A stretch of 64,000 nt of DNA from an uncultured Anaeroplasmataceae bacterium (GTDB taxonomy: Bacteria; Bacillota_I; Bacilli_A; Acholeplasmatales; Anaeroplasmataceae), in NCBI GenBank assembly GCA_910579215.1, contig CAJTTN010000002.1:1-64000 (forward strand), written 5' to 3'. This document shows, piece after piece, positions 33,701-43,200 of the stretch; position 1 is the stretch's first letter, and every line of letters begins with the position of its first letter. The notes below the pieces were generated by a model, which saw only the letters and a list, made by a program, of their open reading frames with translations, searched no databases and had not been told where the DNA came from. A program made the position numbers and the translations under genes.

Positions 33701-34697
33701 TTTTAAAGCAGATATCTCAGCCAATGGTGAGCATGATGGAACCTATACCATAAAGCTAGTTGCTAAGGGAGATTTAAAAAATTATAAGGATTCTCCTTTT
33801 TCAGAGGAAGTAGAATTTGAAATTTCTAAGTATTTAAAGCTTGATACGCCTACTAATGTAACGGTAAATCGGGAAACAAAAACATTAGAATTTGATGGTG
33901 TTGCTGGAGCGACTAAGTATTATGTTCGTGTAATGTCTGGTGGAAATGTTGTTAAGCAAGAAGAAATTTTTACAAATAGTTATAGCTTAGACGCTTATAC
34001 AGAGGGAGTTTATCAAATATCTGTATATGCAATGGGAGATTATGTTACTTATCGTGATAGCGATATAGCTACTATTCGATATTCAGTGGAAGATAAGCTA
34101 GCTTCTATGCTTGCTGCCTTTTCTGAATCACATCAGGTTAAACAATCTATAACAATTAAGGTTAATGGAGCAATTACCTATAATGCATCCTTTGAATATT
34201 GGTATGATAAAACCTTAAATCGTGGAAAGCTAATTGCTAGAATTTATCCTAATAATAGTAATGAATTTAGTTATTCTAATCCTGAGCGTCTTGTTACTAT
34301 CTATTATTATGTTGAGGATGACATCTCTAAGGCTAAGGTGGTAGAAACCATTAATGGAACAAAAACCACTAAGGTGGTAGATAATGTAGAGCGTCCTTAT
34401 AAGCTTTTAGCAGAAACGCCTACAGATAAATATGAAGATAAAAGCTCCTCTTATCCTGTTTTTGAGTACAAGGTGGCTGAGGCAGATTTAGAGAAGTATA
34501 CCCATGCTACCCCTTTAGGATTGTTATTTGATATTGAATTTAGTAGTATGACCTATTTAATTACGCAATACAATAGTGGGTATTATAGCTTTTCCTTTGA
34601 TTTAACAGGCTCAGATGAACGCATTTATCGTATTTATGGACAAGAAAAGCTAGTCGTAGAGAATGGGGATTTATCTGCGTTTGTGAAAGAGGATTAG
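30735..34697 (+). CDS. Giant lipoprotein with three InlB/Flg_new repeats
   Basis: A 1320-residue surface lipoprotein. Seen: lipobox L-I-A-C (Cys23); three Listeria-Bacteroides (InlB B-type) repeats at about 29-93, 100-165 and 172-237, each with TVTFEANGG-like start, F-x-G-W-[FY] and LYA[RK]W end; then about 240-920 with three loosely similar Tyr/Asn-rich modules (K-N-L-T, FIYVDD, YYYYD); then two beta-sandwich-like domains (about 940-1115); then a C-terminal domain. Family knowledge supports adhesion or ligand binding, not catalysis. Its ribosome site is the unusual TAGCGGGGG, shared with the protease gene at 40203. First gene of the locus. Confidence 0.82.
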   Translation: MKRLKFLFASIVVVLTFMGLIACSTKEEVYTVTFEANGGTKVNPITAELIEYEPFTQKDDFTFEGWFITADFSSERVSFPYEVKENVTLYARWEELKQEVEKYTVTFKTNGGLPVPSMKTDVITEEPKTSLENHTFLGWYLESDFKTKVTFPFKVTKDITLYAYLKSNVEEETYTVQFNTNGGSAVESFVGSVIETAPVSVKENAELVGWYEDEELTEKVSFPYELLESCILYAKWEPKKDVNPDDVKQLSEYLNKSIKSYRESYGLEVSNDNGIVFRGASTYTVNGKNLTRLAPNFIDGQFEVDENGNILYYRSFLFYREAEDKYYAYFQDPDGKVENDGIFYDCVETNDPYGEYFDQTNLYDVKNLNPNKFYKFDNKWYATEDYANEAAKLILGDQDFSGVLGSSYIIRAEAFSTFALVFDANGNITDIIAESTLTYGEGPSNSVNVAATNYKQKYTLSFDNINNIAPILEKDFIGNQELPDGNYPKLDETDVNRTYLPDYKTYTVEELENALKNLKDYKAYYTFLSNVNGQRGQMNQFIYVDDIRGKVEYLNSSNVGYYYYDATSKATFYITGGKVYCDQYSYKNKYEYNQFLLDAENNIAVSVNCKVPTSNLKMNVNGFVFDSELMGFIYKGKNLTEVGKFIFGDNDYYYNPYAEIETYDYLYFFMTNGKVSRILAASHIDLYTDFTSMSPDLTEYFIKEIIVQNYDEQTVSLPVSVDVLYVPGAAKPNGSITRLESIFNRMGSNYTYKDEFVFAGDELYGIYNGEKDIYYHNANKTKNNNAYYYYYKDGIPYAYYGSQGREVEASNVDILWGRPLLDMLDVNWFYEGLDGNYYCKEEYLKACSEVLSRYSASNTFHMNSSTTRSYHIELDFIAINLYGNSIDNIYYSGNLRVVDLFGSFTELFSGRGVFSNIGSTVVTLPNTIVADETAPEYILMNQEAPKFTMSSEGVLSIEASSTASGYMAYVYLNGKLVEGYPKAVTHGFDFKADISANGEHDGTYTIKLVAKGDLKNYKDSPFSEEVEFEISKYLKLDTPTNVTVNRETKTLEFDGVAGATKYYVRVMSGGNVVKQEEIFTNSYSLDAYTEGVYQISVYAMGDYVTYRDSDIATIRYSVEDKLASMLAAFSESHQVKQSITIKVNGAITYNASFEYWYDKTLNRGKLIARIYPNNSNEFSYSNPERLVTIYYYVEDDISKAKVVETINGTKTTKVVDNVERPYKLLAETPTDKYEDKSSSYPVFEYKVAEADLEKYTHATPLGLLFDIEFSSMTYLITQYNSGYYSFSFDLTGSDERIYRIYGQEKLVVENGDLSAFVKED

Positions 34698-34750
34698 AGT
34701 AAGAAAATTAAATAAAAATAAAAAATGTAATTATAAGGAGGGAAGTTTTT

Positions 34751-37700
34751 ATGAAAAGCGTATTAAAAAAGTTGATTGTACCAGTGGTGGCTTTAGGTAT
34801 TTCTTTAACTTTATGGTCTTGTACAACGAAGGAGAATACAAAAATCATATTTGATTCAAATGATGGTTCTCATGTTGCAGAAAGTACTAAAAAGGTTGAA
34901 GCTGAACCAATTCCAACAAAGAATGGGTTTATTTTTGAGGGATGGTTTACTTCTAATGACTTCAAGGATGAAAGAGTAACCTTTCCCCTAGAATTAGGCA
35001 AAGAAAATATTACTCTATATGCCAAATGGAGTTTAGAAAACTACACGATTACCTATCATTTAGATGGCGGTACAAATCATTCTTCCAATCCAAATAATTA
35101 TACGATAGAAGACTCTATAGTTTTAGAGAAACCAACAAAAGAAAATAAAGAATTTGTAGGTTGGTATAGAGATGCAGAATTTAAAACTGAAGTGAGCTCT
35201 ATTACCAAGGGAACTACAGGAAATTTAGAATTGTATGCAAAATGGGTAGATAAGAGTGTTCAGGAAAGCTATACGATTTCCTACCATTTGGATGGTGGAG
35301 TGAATGCTTCTACAAACCCAACCTCTTATATCAAGGGCACAAAGGTGGTTCTAAAGGATGCATCCAAAAAGGGATATGCCTTTGCAGGATGGTATGAGGA
35401 AGAAAATTTTGTAACGAGAGTTACTGAGTTTTCAGAAGACTCTACAGGAAATAAAAATGTATATGCAAAATTTACTATAGAAGAATATACCATTACCTAT
35501 CATCTAGATGGTGGTAACAATCATAAAAATAATCCTTCTACCTATACTGTTACGTATTCTGGTTCACTTTTAGATCCAAATAAAAATGATATGGAATTTG
35601 TGGGTTGGTATACAGATGCTAAATTTGAAAGTCCTATAACAGAAATTGTTACAGGAACTACAGGAAATTTAGATTTATATGCCAAATGGAGTAAGAAGTC
35701 TAGCTATAATGTCACCTATCATTTAGACGGTGGTAACAATCATAAAGATAATTTGGAATCCTATGAGCCAGGTAAGACTTTAGTACTGAAGGAAGCAGAA
35801 AAGCTAGGATATCGTTTTATGGGTTGGTATTTGGAAGATAGTTTCCTAACGAAAGTTACTCAAATCGATGCTGATGCTATTGGCGATAAGAATTTATATG
35901 CTAAATTTGAAGTTATACAATATGCAATTACCTATCATTTAGATGGTGGTACAAATGCAGTAGAAAATCCAGAAGTCTATACAGTTTTAGATGCCTTTTC
36001 CTTTAAAAAACCAGCAAGAGAACATATGGTATTTAAGGGCTGGTATACCGATGCAGCTTTTAAAAATGAAATTTCAGCTGTTGAATTTGGAACCACAGGA
36101 GACTTGGAATTATATGTAAAATGGGAACATGTAGATTATACCATTACCTATCATTTGGATGGTGGTATTAACGATCAGGCAAATCCTGCTGGATATACAA
36201 CGGGTACTATTGTTACCTTTAAACCTGCGACAAAATTGGGGTATCATTTTGAAGGCTGGTATACTGATGATACATACGCATCAAAAATTACAGAGATTTC
36301 AGCGGATGCCTCAGGAAATAAAGAAATTTATGCTAAATTTAGCCTAGAACAATATGCAATTACTTATGAGTTAAATGGTGGGGTTAACGGAGAAAATCCT
36401 ACTACCTATACTATAGAGGATCAAGTAATTTTAGTGGCTGCTGAAAAACCTGGCTACCATTTTGAAGGCTGGTATACCGATGCAGAATTGGAGTGTCCAG
36501 TAGAAGGAATTGCTACAGGCTCTACAGGAGCTAAAGTATTTTATGCTAAATATACAATTAACTATGAGGTTATGTATGGAATATGGTCTAAAGACGGCTT
36601 TTATGCCTTTGTTGAATTGACCCAAACGAGCTTGTTATATAATGGCATAAGCTATACGTATACTATGGATGAATTTACCTCTTCAAAAATAAAGGTTGGT
36701 ACAGCAAATAGAGGAGATGTTATTTCCTTTAGCTATAATCCTAAAGAAGAAACGTTAACCTTTGTTAGAGAGTATTTTAAAAATGAGGATGCTACAGATC
36801 GTACGAAAGAAACATCTACTTTAAGCCAAATCATATTGCCAGATACAAAGGCAATTGCAGGGGTATATTATACAGGAGATAATCGTTCAGTTAAGGATTT
36901 AGTAATTGACAATTATGGACATTTAACTAGATTCAATGGTTCAGATACATATCAAGGTACAGTTACCTTTGAACATAATCTTTTAACCTTAGTATTTAAA
37001 ACTAACAATTTAGGGGATCCAATTACATATACTGGCACATTAGTTGATGGTGTAATCACCTTAATACAGAAGGATGTAGTATCTATTTATGTAAAAGCAG
37101 ATGAGCCTAAAGTTTATTATAGTGATAATAATATTGCTGTATATCAATATAAAAATTTCTGTGTGGTGGAAAAAGAAGGCAACGATTATTTAGCTACTGT
37201 TAAGGGTGAATTTAAGGTTGATGAATTGATTACACTTACTTTCAACGATGAAGATGTTAAATTTAAAGTGAAAAGTCTTGCGGGAAGCTCCTGGGGAAGT
37301 CTAGAGGCTGGAAAAGCTTTTGCGGGAGAGTATTTAGTCTTTGGTACTGAGGATAAATTGGTATTGGATGGATTTGGTCCAACAAATGGAACTCTTGGAA
37401 AGGCAGAATATAATGACCAAGAGGTTCAGTACTCTATCACAAAATATTTGACTCACATCTTACTTATTTTTGCAGACGAAACAGAAAAATATTATTTAGT
37501 TGAGGATAAAACATTAACCGAAATAACAGAGTTAGATGGCTTACAGGGCAACTATTCCAATGGGTCTACAACCTATAGAATAAGTGGATTAGGGTATGCA
37601 ATTCGTATGAATAATAGCTATTTTGAAGTTTATACCTATAATCAGCAGGAGCAAACTATTACGATAAACAATATGGTATTTCATATCTATCATAATGGAA

Positions 37701-40102
37701 ATGTTTTATTAAGAAGTAATACAGCCTATGTTAAGGAAGGCTATGTGGTAGAATCAAAGGATTTTACTAGCTATTTAGATAAAATCTATCAAAATGAAGA
37801 CAATGCTATTAAGCTTAAGGTTTCTAAGACAATAGAAGATGATAAAGAAACTTATTATGTAACTGTAGTAGAAGCATTTACCATACATGATGTTGTATTT
37901 GATGCTACAACATATGATGCTGTATATGTATTAGATAGAATGGTATTTAATGGGGTGGAATTGATAGTATCAGATAGCTTAGCATTAGTGGTAGATACAG
38001 AACATACCTATTCTTTAACTGAATTTGTACCTGCACAAAGCTTTGCTGAACAATTGGTTGGACTATATGTTTACAATACCTCCTATTACGTTAATATATT
38101 TAATGAAGAAGGCGCCTTAAAGGTATATTATAGCAGTAGCATTAATGCCTATTCAACTCCTACTGCTTATGAAGTAACTATAGAGGATGAAGCTAACCTA
38201 AGAGCTCAATATAAATATTCCTCCTATACCTTTGCGTTTACCTTTGCTGAACGAGATGGAGTAAAAAGTATAACCTTTGATAATGAAACTTATGTTGATT
38301 ATAGTTATCGAGGAAAAACTTTTACAGCCTATGATGATTCTACGGTAGAATTAGTTTCTAAAAACTATGAATCCAAGGCAGGTTCTAATTTTAGTGCTTC
38401 TTCCCTTGCGGTTATAAAAGAAAATGGAATAGTAAAAAATTGGAATAATATTAGCTTTGTAACTCCTTTAACAGCTGAACAAAAGAATGTTCCAGGAGTA
38501 TACGAGGTTGAGGTTTATGCTTGGGTATATGGTAAGAAATTGACTACAATGGTTTCTTATACAGTGGTTGAGGATTTTACATTATCCTATTCTAAAAAGT
38601 CTATATTTGTAAAAGAAGGCTTTGGCAAAGCAGAAATTATAGCTTTAGGAATGTTTACAGCAAAACACAATGGTGTAATAGATGTAATTACAGAGGATAT
38701 GATTACCTTGCCAGATGATTTTGATTCTATGATTCCAGGCTCATATGATATAACTTGTACTTATCATGGTCAAACGCAAACTGCAGAACTAACTATAAAT
38801 TCTGATCCTACAGGGCATTATTCTTATATTTCTGGAGAAACAAATACATCTTATGGAACATATTTCTCTTCTGGATTTGATGTAGAACTAATTAATGAAA
38901 AGATAAGTATAAAAATTGGATCCACAACATTAACAAATGTTGTATCTGGAAATGAATATGTCATAAATAATAAAGACATTACAATAAAGCTACTAGCAAA
39001 TGGTCAAATAACATTTACATATACAGATAGTCGTTGGAATCCTTATACGACAACATATGCAAAACCTAAAGAAGTGGATATGACAAAGTATGAGGGTGTT
39101 TATCTCAATGGAAGCTATTATGTAAGACTTTTTGCAGAGGATAAAATATTGAAAGTTTATTATGGATCTTCAATTAATCCATATTCTGATCCAACCTCTT
39201 ATGAATGCTTACTATTAGATGAAGAAGCTGGTTCTTTGCAGTTTACCTATTCATCCTATATTAATGCATTTACTTTTAATGAAGTTGGAACTAAGTCTAT
39301 TACTTTTGGAAGTGAAACTACTGTTGAATATAGTTATCGTGGTAAAACATTTACATACTATGATGACTCAACGGTGGAATTAGTTGGTAAAAATTATTCT
39401 TCTAAGGCTGGTACTAGTCCAAGTGCTTCTACTTTAGCTGAAATTAAAGAAAATAGCACATCAAAAAATTGGACTAATATTAAGTTTGTTACAGCTTTGA
39501 CTACAGAACAAAAGAATGAAGTAGGACCTCATACAGTAGAAGTATATGCATGGGTTTATGGGAAAAAATTAGTAGCTAATATTTCTTTTACCGTTATAGA
39601 GAATTATTCTTTATCAAGATCAAATAAAAATATCTATACGCAGTCTGGATACGGCAAGGCGGATATTATAGCCTCTGGGATGTTTACGGCTAAGCACAAT
39701 GGGGTTGCTGATACGATTACAGAGGATATGATTACCTTACCTGAGGGCTTTGATTCTACAGTGGCAGGAACCTACACAATCACCTGTACCTATTATACAG
39801 AAACCCTAACAGCTACTTTAACCATTATGGAAGAGATTGATTATGAGGGTATATGGACCACAAGTAATACCGAAACCTATGTAAAAGAAGATTTGACTTT
39901 TGTTAAAAATGCAGATGGAACCTTTAATATAACGTATGGTTCCTCTACAACCTGGAAGAATATAACACTTCCAGCAGTTGGAAAATATGTATATTTAGAT
40001 ACTTATGAGTACTATTATTTGACGATAAACGCAAATGATATAACTCTTACCTATGAAAGAGGAAGTACTTATCAATATTCAACCTATAAAAAACAAGTAT
40101 AG
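34751..40102 (+). CDS. Giant lipoprotein with eight InlB/Flg_new repeats and duplicated C-terminal module
   Basis: A 1783-residue surface lipoprotein. Seen: lipobox L-W-S-C (Cys24); one divergent InlB-type repeat (about 31-93), then seven repeats of about 72 residues (about 97-605) starting Y-x-I-[TS]-Y-H-L-D-G-G and ending YAKW or YAKF alternately; then unfamiliar beta-rich domains; then a module of about 250 residues present twice (about 1103-1352 and 1448-1694) with Y-S-Y-R-G-K-T-F-T, AWVYGKKL and MFTAKHNGV. No enzymatic motif is seen. A standard AAGGAGGG ribosome site precedes it. Probably a stalk-like adhesin or substrate-binding partner of the neighbouring protease (inference). Confidence 0.8.
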   Translation: MKSVLKKLIVPVVALGISLTLWSCTTKENTKIIFDSNDGSHVAESTKKVEAEPIPTKNGFIFEGWFTSNDFKDERVTFPLELGKENITLYAKWSLENYTITYHLDGGTNHSSNPNNYTIEDSIVLEKPTKENKEFVGWYRDAEFKTEVSSITKGTTGNLELYAKWVDKSVQESYTISYHLDGGVNASTNPTSYIKGTKVVLKDASKKGYAFAGWYEEENFVTRVTEFSEDSTGNKNVYAKFTIEEYTITYHLDGGNNHKNNPSTYTVTYSGSLLDPNKNDMEFVGWYTDAKFESPITEIVTGTTGNLDLYAKWSKKSSYNVTYHLDGGNNHKDNLESYEPGKTLVLKEAEKLGYRFMGWYLEDSFLTKVTQIDADAIGDKNLYAKFEVIQYAITYHLDGGTNAVENPEVYTVLDAFSFKKPAREHMVFKGWYTDAAFKNEISAVEFGTTGDLELYVKWEHVDYTITYHLDGGINDQANPAGYTTGTIVTFKPATKLGYHFEGWYTDDTYASKITEISADASGNKEIYAKFSLEQYAITYELNGGVNGENPTTYTIEDQVILVAAEKPGYHFEGWYTDAELECPVEGIATGSTGAKVFYAKYTINYEVMYGIWSKDGFYAFVELTQTSLLYNGISYTYTMDEFTSSKIKVGTANRGDVISFSYNPKEETLTFVREYFKNEDATDRTKETSTLSQIILPDTKAIAGVYYTGDNRSVKDLVIDNYGHLTRFNGSDTYQGTVTFEHNLLTLVFKTNNLGDPITYTGTLVDGVITLIQKDVVSIYVKADEPKVYYSDNNIAVYQYKNFCVVEKEGNDYLATVKGEFKVDELITLTFNDEDVKFKVKSLAGSSWGSLEAGKAFAGEYLVFGTEDKLVLDGFGPTNGTLGKAEYNDQEVQYSITKYLTHILLIFADETEKYYLVEDKTLTEITELDGLQGNYSNGSTTYRISGLGYAIRMNNSYFEVYTYNQQEQTITINNMVFHIYHNGNVLLRSNTAYVKEGYVVESKDFTSYLDKIYQNEDNAIKLKVSKTIEDDKETYYVTVVEAFTIHDVVFDATTYDAVYVLDRMVFNGVELIVSDSLALVVDTEHTYSLTEFVPAQSFAEQLVGLYVYNTSYYVNIFNEEGALKVYYSSSINAYSTPTAYEVTIEDEANLRAQYKYSSYTFAFTFAERDGVKSITFDNETYVDYSYRGKTFTAYDDSTVELVSKNYESKAGSNFSASSLAVIKENGIVKNWNNISFVTPLTAEQKNVPGVYEVEVYAWVYGKKLTTMVSYTVVEDFTLSYSKKSIFVKEGFGKAEIIALGMFTAKHNGVIDVITEDMITLPDDFDSMIPGSYDITCTYHGQTQTAELTINSDPTGHYSYISGETNTSYGTYFSSGFDVELINEKISIKIGSTTLTNVVSGNEYVINNKDITIKLLANGQITFTYTDSRWNPYTTTYAKPKEVDMTKYEGVYLNGSYYVRLFAEDKILKVYYGSSINPYSDPTSYECLLLDEEAGSLQFTYSSYINAFTFNEVGTKSITFGSETTVEYSYRGKTFTYYDDSTVELVGKNYSSKAGTSPSASTLAEIKENSTSKNWTNIKFVTALTTEQKNEVGPHTVEVYAWVYGKKLVANISFTVIENYSLSRSNKNIYTQSGYGKADIIASGMFTAKHNGVADTITEDMITLPEGFDSTVAGTYTITCTYYTETLTATLTIMEEIDYEGIWTTSNTETYVKEDLTFVKNADGTFNITYGSSTTWKNITLPAVGKYVYLDTYEYYYLTINANDITLTYERGSTYQYSTYKKQV
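35041..36560 (+). repeat. Seven tandem InlB-type repeats arranged as a dimeric super-repeat
   Basis: Units of about 216 bp. Those ending NLELYAKW (with T-G-T-T-G-N/D) alternate with those ending NKNxYAKF (with S/A-x-A/S-G-N/D), so the true repeating unit is a pair of about 143 codons, present about three and a half times. Confidence 0.75.
38057..38805 (+). repeat. First copy of a duplicated module inside the lipoprotein gene
   Basis: It encodes about 250 residues from VGLYVYNTSYYV to TCTYHGQTQTAELTI. The second copy begins near 39092, an offset of about 1035 bp. Shared landmarks are YSYRGKTFT, DDSTVELV, AWVYGKKL and MFTAKHNGV. Confidence 0.75.
39092..39830 (+). repeat. Second copy of the duplicated module
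   Basis: It encodes the second version, from EGVYLNGSYYV to TCTYYTETLTATLTI. Divergence from the first copy is clear in the linker parts but low around AWVYGKKL and MFTAKHNGV. Confidence 0.75.
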
Positions 40103-40113
40103 TTTAAGAATTT

Positions 40114-40152
40114 AATTGAATTAGACAGCTATTTTGGTTGTCTAATTCAATT
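40114..40152 (+). terminator. Strong hairpin between the second adhesin and the protease gene
   Basis: AATTGAATTAGACA and TGTCTAATTCAATT form a perfect 14-bp stem with an 11-nt loop. It is followed only by GATTTAAAAATTG, not a clean T-run, so it may be a processing or stability element rather than a full terminator. No promoter is evident between it and 40203. Confidence 0.5.
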
Positions 40153-40202
40153 GATTTAAAAATTGAATAAAAAAATTTATATTTATTAGCGGGGGCAATA
40201 AT

Positions 40203-43200
40203 ATGAAGATCATGAAAAAAATAGGCTTATTATGCGTAACCTTTGTGGGTGTGCTTACAAGCTGTTCTTTAGCGCCTTCTAATCTTAATGATTTATCTAT
40301 AGAGGATGGAAATAAGCTTTCCATTGAGAAAATCAATACAGATTTTAAGGCGAATTTTATTGATTCAATCAATAAAGATTTAATACAAAAAATAAAAAAT
40401 TTTGATATGAATCAGGAGGTTAATGTTATTATAACATTTTCTGATGATTCACTTGTATCTAACTATAATGATACAAAAGCTAAATTTGAAAATGTCAGTG
40501 AGTATGCAAAATCTAAAGAGGGTTTAGATTTTGTAAAAAAGCTTAATCATAAACAAAATGGTATCAAAAATCATTTATTAAGTTCTAATTTGGTTAAGGA
40601 TATTAAATATTCTTATTCAACTATTTTAGATGGGATTTATGCTACTACGACATATGCAAAGCTAGAAAGTATAACTAAGCTTTCAGGAATTGAAAGAGTT
40701 ATGATTTCTGATACCTATAAGTCTCCTATGGCTGTTACAAATGAAGTGAAGGTATATAATACAGGAATATTTGATAGTAGTGACGTTTCTTATACGGGAA
40801 AAGGAACAATCGTTGCTATCCTGGATACGGGCTGTGATTATACACACACAGCATTTACTACTCATAGTACGGAAGATCCTTTAATGGATCGTGAGGATAT
40901 TGGTAGAATTTTACCTACTACAGTTGCAAGTGGATTTAGTGAGGGCTTAGAAACAAGAGATGTTTATTACTCTAGTAAGATACCTTACGGCTATGACTAT
41001 GCAGACAAGGATCCAGATATTATGCCATACCATAGTGAGCATGGTACGCATGTGGCTGGTATCATTGGTGGCTATGATTCTACGATTCATGGAGTAGCGA
41101 TTGATGCACAATTGGCTATTATGAAGGTGTTTTCTGATTATAAGGATGGCGCAGATGATGGCGATATTCTTGCAGGTCTAGAGGATTCTGTATTATTAGG
41201 TGTAGATGCTATTAATATGTCTTTAGGAACCTCTTGTGGCTTTACAAGAGAGGTAGATCAAGAATACAAAAATGAGATCTATGATGCAATCGAGGATGCT
41301 GGAATATCTTTAGTAGTAGCTGCGTCTAATGACTATAGTAGCGCCTATGGTTCAGCCTTTGGAAATACGAATAAGACGTCAAATCCAGATTCTGCTACTG
41401 TAGGAGCACCGTCCACCTATACTGGGGCAATGTCTGTTGCTTCCATCAATGGCAATAAGGATAAATATATGCTAGCAAATGGAGAACAAACAGTTTTCTT
41501 CCATGAATCCTTTAATCAATCTGCTAAAGAATATAATTTCTTTGAGATGCTAGGGGTAGAAGGAAATACGACGGTTAGCTATGACTATGTGACAGTGCCA
41601 GGTGTTGGTATGACTGCTAATTATATGGGAATAGATGTCAAAGGTAAAATTGCATTGGTGAAGCGTGGAGATATTTCCTTTGAAGAAAAGGTACAATATG
41701 CTGCAGAAGCAGGTGCAATTGCATGTATTGTTTATAATAATGTATTTGGAGATATCATTATGACTGTTGGAAATGATGTTCAAATTCCAGTAGTTTCTAT
41801 CTCTAAGGATGATGGTGTTATATTAGCTAAGAAAGCAGAAGGGGTTTTAGAGTTTAATGCTAATAATCAAGCAGGTCCTTTTATGTCTGACTTCTCCAGC
41901 TGGGGACCAACGCCAAGTCTTGAGCTAAAGCCAGAAATTACAGCCCATGGTGGGAATATATTGTCTGCCATTCCTGGTGGTGGATATGATAAGCTTTCTG
42001 GTACATCTATGGCTTCTCCTAATATGTGTGGAATCACCATATTAATTCGACAATATGTTAAGGAGAAGTATCCTAATCTTTCTACAACAGAAATTAGAGA
42101 TTTAGTAAATCAATTATGTATGTCTACGGCTACAATAGCCCTAGATCAAAAGGGAAATCCATATTCCCCTAGAAAACAAGGTGCTGGATTAGCAAGCTTA
42201 TCTAAATCTGTTTCTACAGATGCTTATCTATATGTAGAAAATTCTAATAAAACAAAAGTTGAATTAGGTGATGATCCTAAGCGCACAGGGATATATGAGG
42301 TAAGTTTCCATTTGAAAAACCTATCTAATAAAACCTTAAAGTATGATTTATCCTCCTTAATAATGACAGAATCCTTATCATCTTCTGATCCTGATTATGT
42401 AGCTGAGATGGCTTACATGTTAAATCCAAAGGTGGAATATAGTCTTACGGGGAATGGGTCTTTATCAGGACAACAGGTTTCCTTAGACGCTAATGGAGAT
42501 TGTATAATTACTGCAAAAATCACCTTATCAAAAAAGGATAAATCCTATCTCAATCAAAACTTTGAAAATGGAATGTATGTTGAGGGCTTTATCTGTTTAA
42601 AAACGGAGGATGGAACGGATTTAAATATTCCACTCCTTGCCTTTTTTGGAGATTGGTCTGTAGCTCCGATCTTTGATAAAACATATTATGAGGTTGAATC
42701 CGAGGCCTATGATCAGTCAATTGATGACGATGATCGTATCAAGGCAGATTATTATGCGACTACTCCACTTGGTAGATATTATTATGATTATATCATTCCT
42801 CTAGGAAGCTATATTTATGATATAGATACTACAAAATATGATGCAATTCCTGCTACACAAGAGCATATAGCTATTTCCTATTATAAGGATTCTATCAGTG
42901 GTATTTACGCTGTTTTTGCAGGTCTTTTACGTGGTGCAAAGGAGTTAGATATCTCCATCCGAAATACAGCTACAAATGAAATCGTTTGGAAGGATACGCA
43001 ATATAATTGCTATAAAGCGCATTATAATGGAATACAATTTCCTCATGTCACACCAATTGAATTAGAAATGACGGATGCGTTATTAGATAACAATACGCAT
43101 TATGAGGTAAAGATGCAGGCAAAGCTAGATTGGAGTTCTACAGAAAATAATTTAAGAGATTCCTTTAGTTTCTCTTTCTATGTAGATTATGAAGCTCCGA

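Noticed and set aside
36159..36347. Alternate-frame readings inside the InlB repeat array
   Set aside because: Repeats produce long open frames in other phases; these lack starts and any domain.
34751..40102. The repeated units as a possible CRISPR array or DNA satellite
   Set aside because: The periodicity is in codons (about 72 residues), the repeats are diverged and they encode a known protein repeat.
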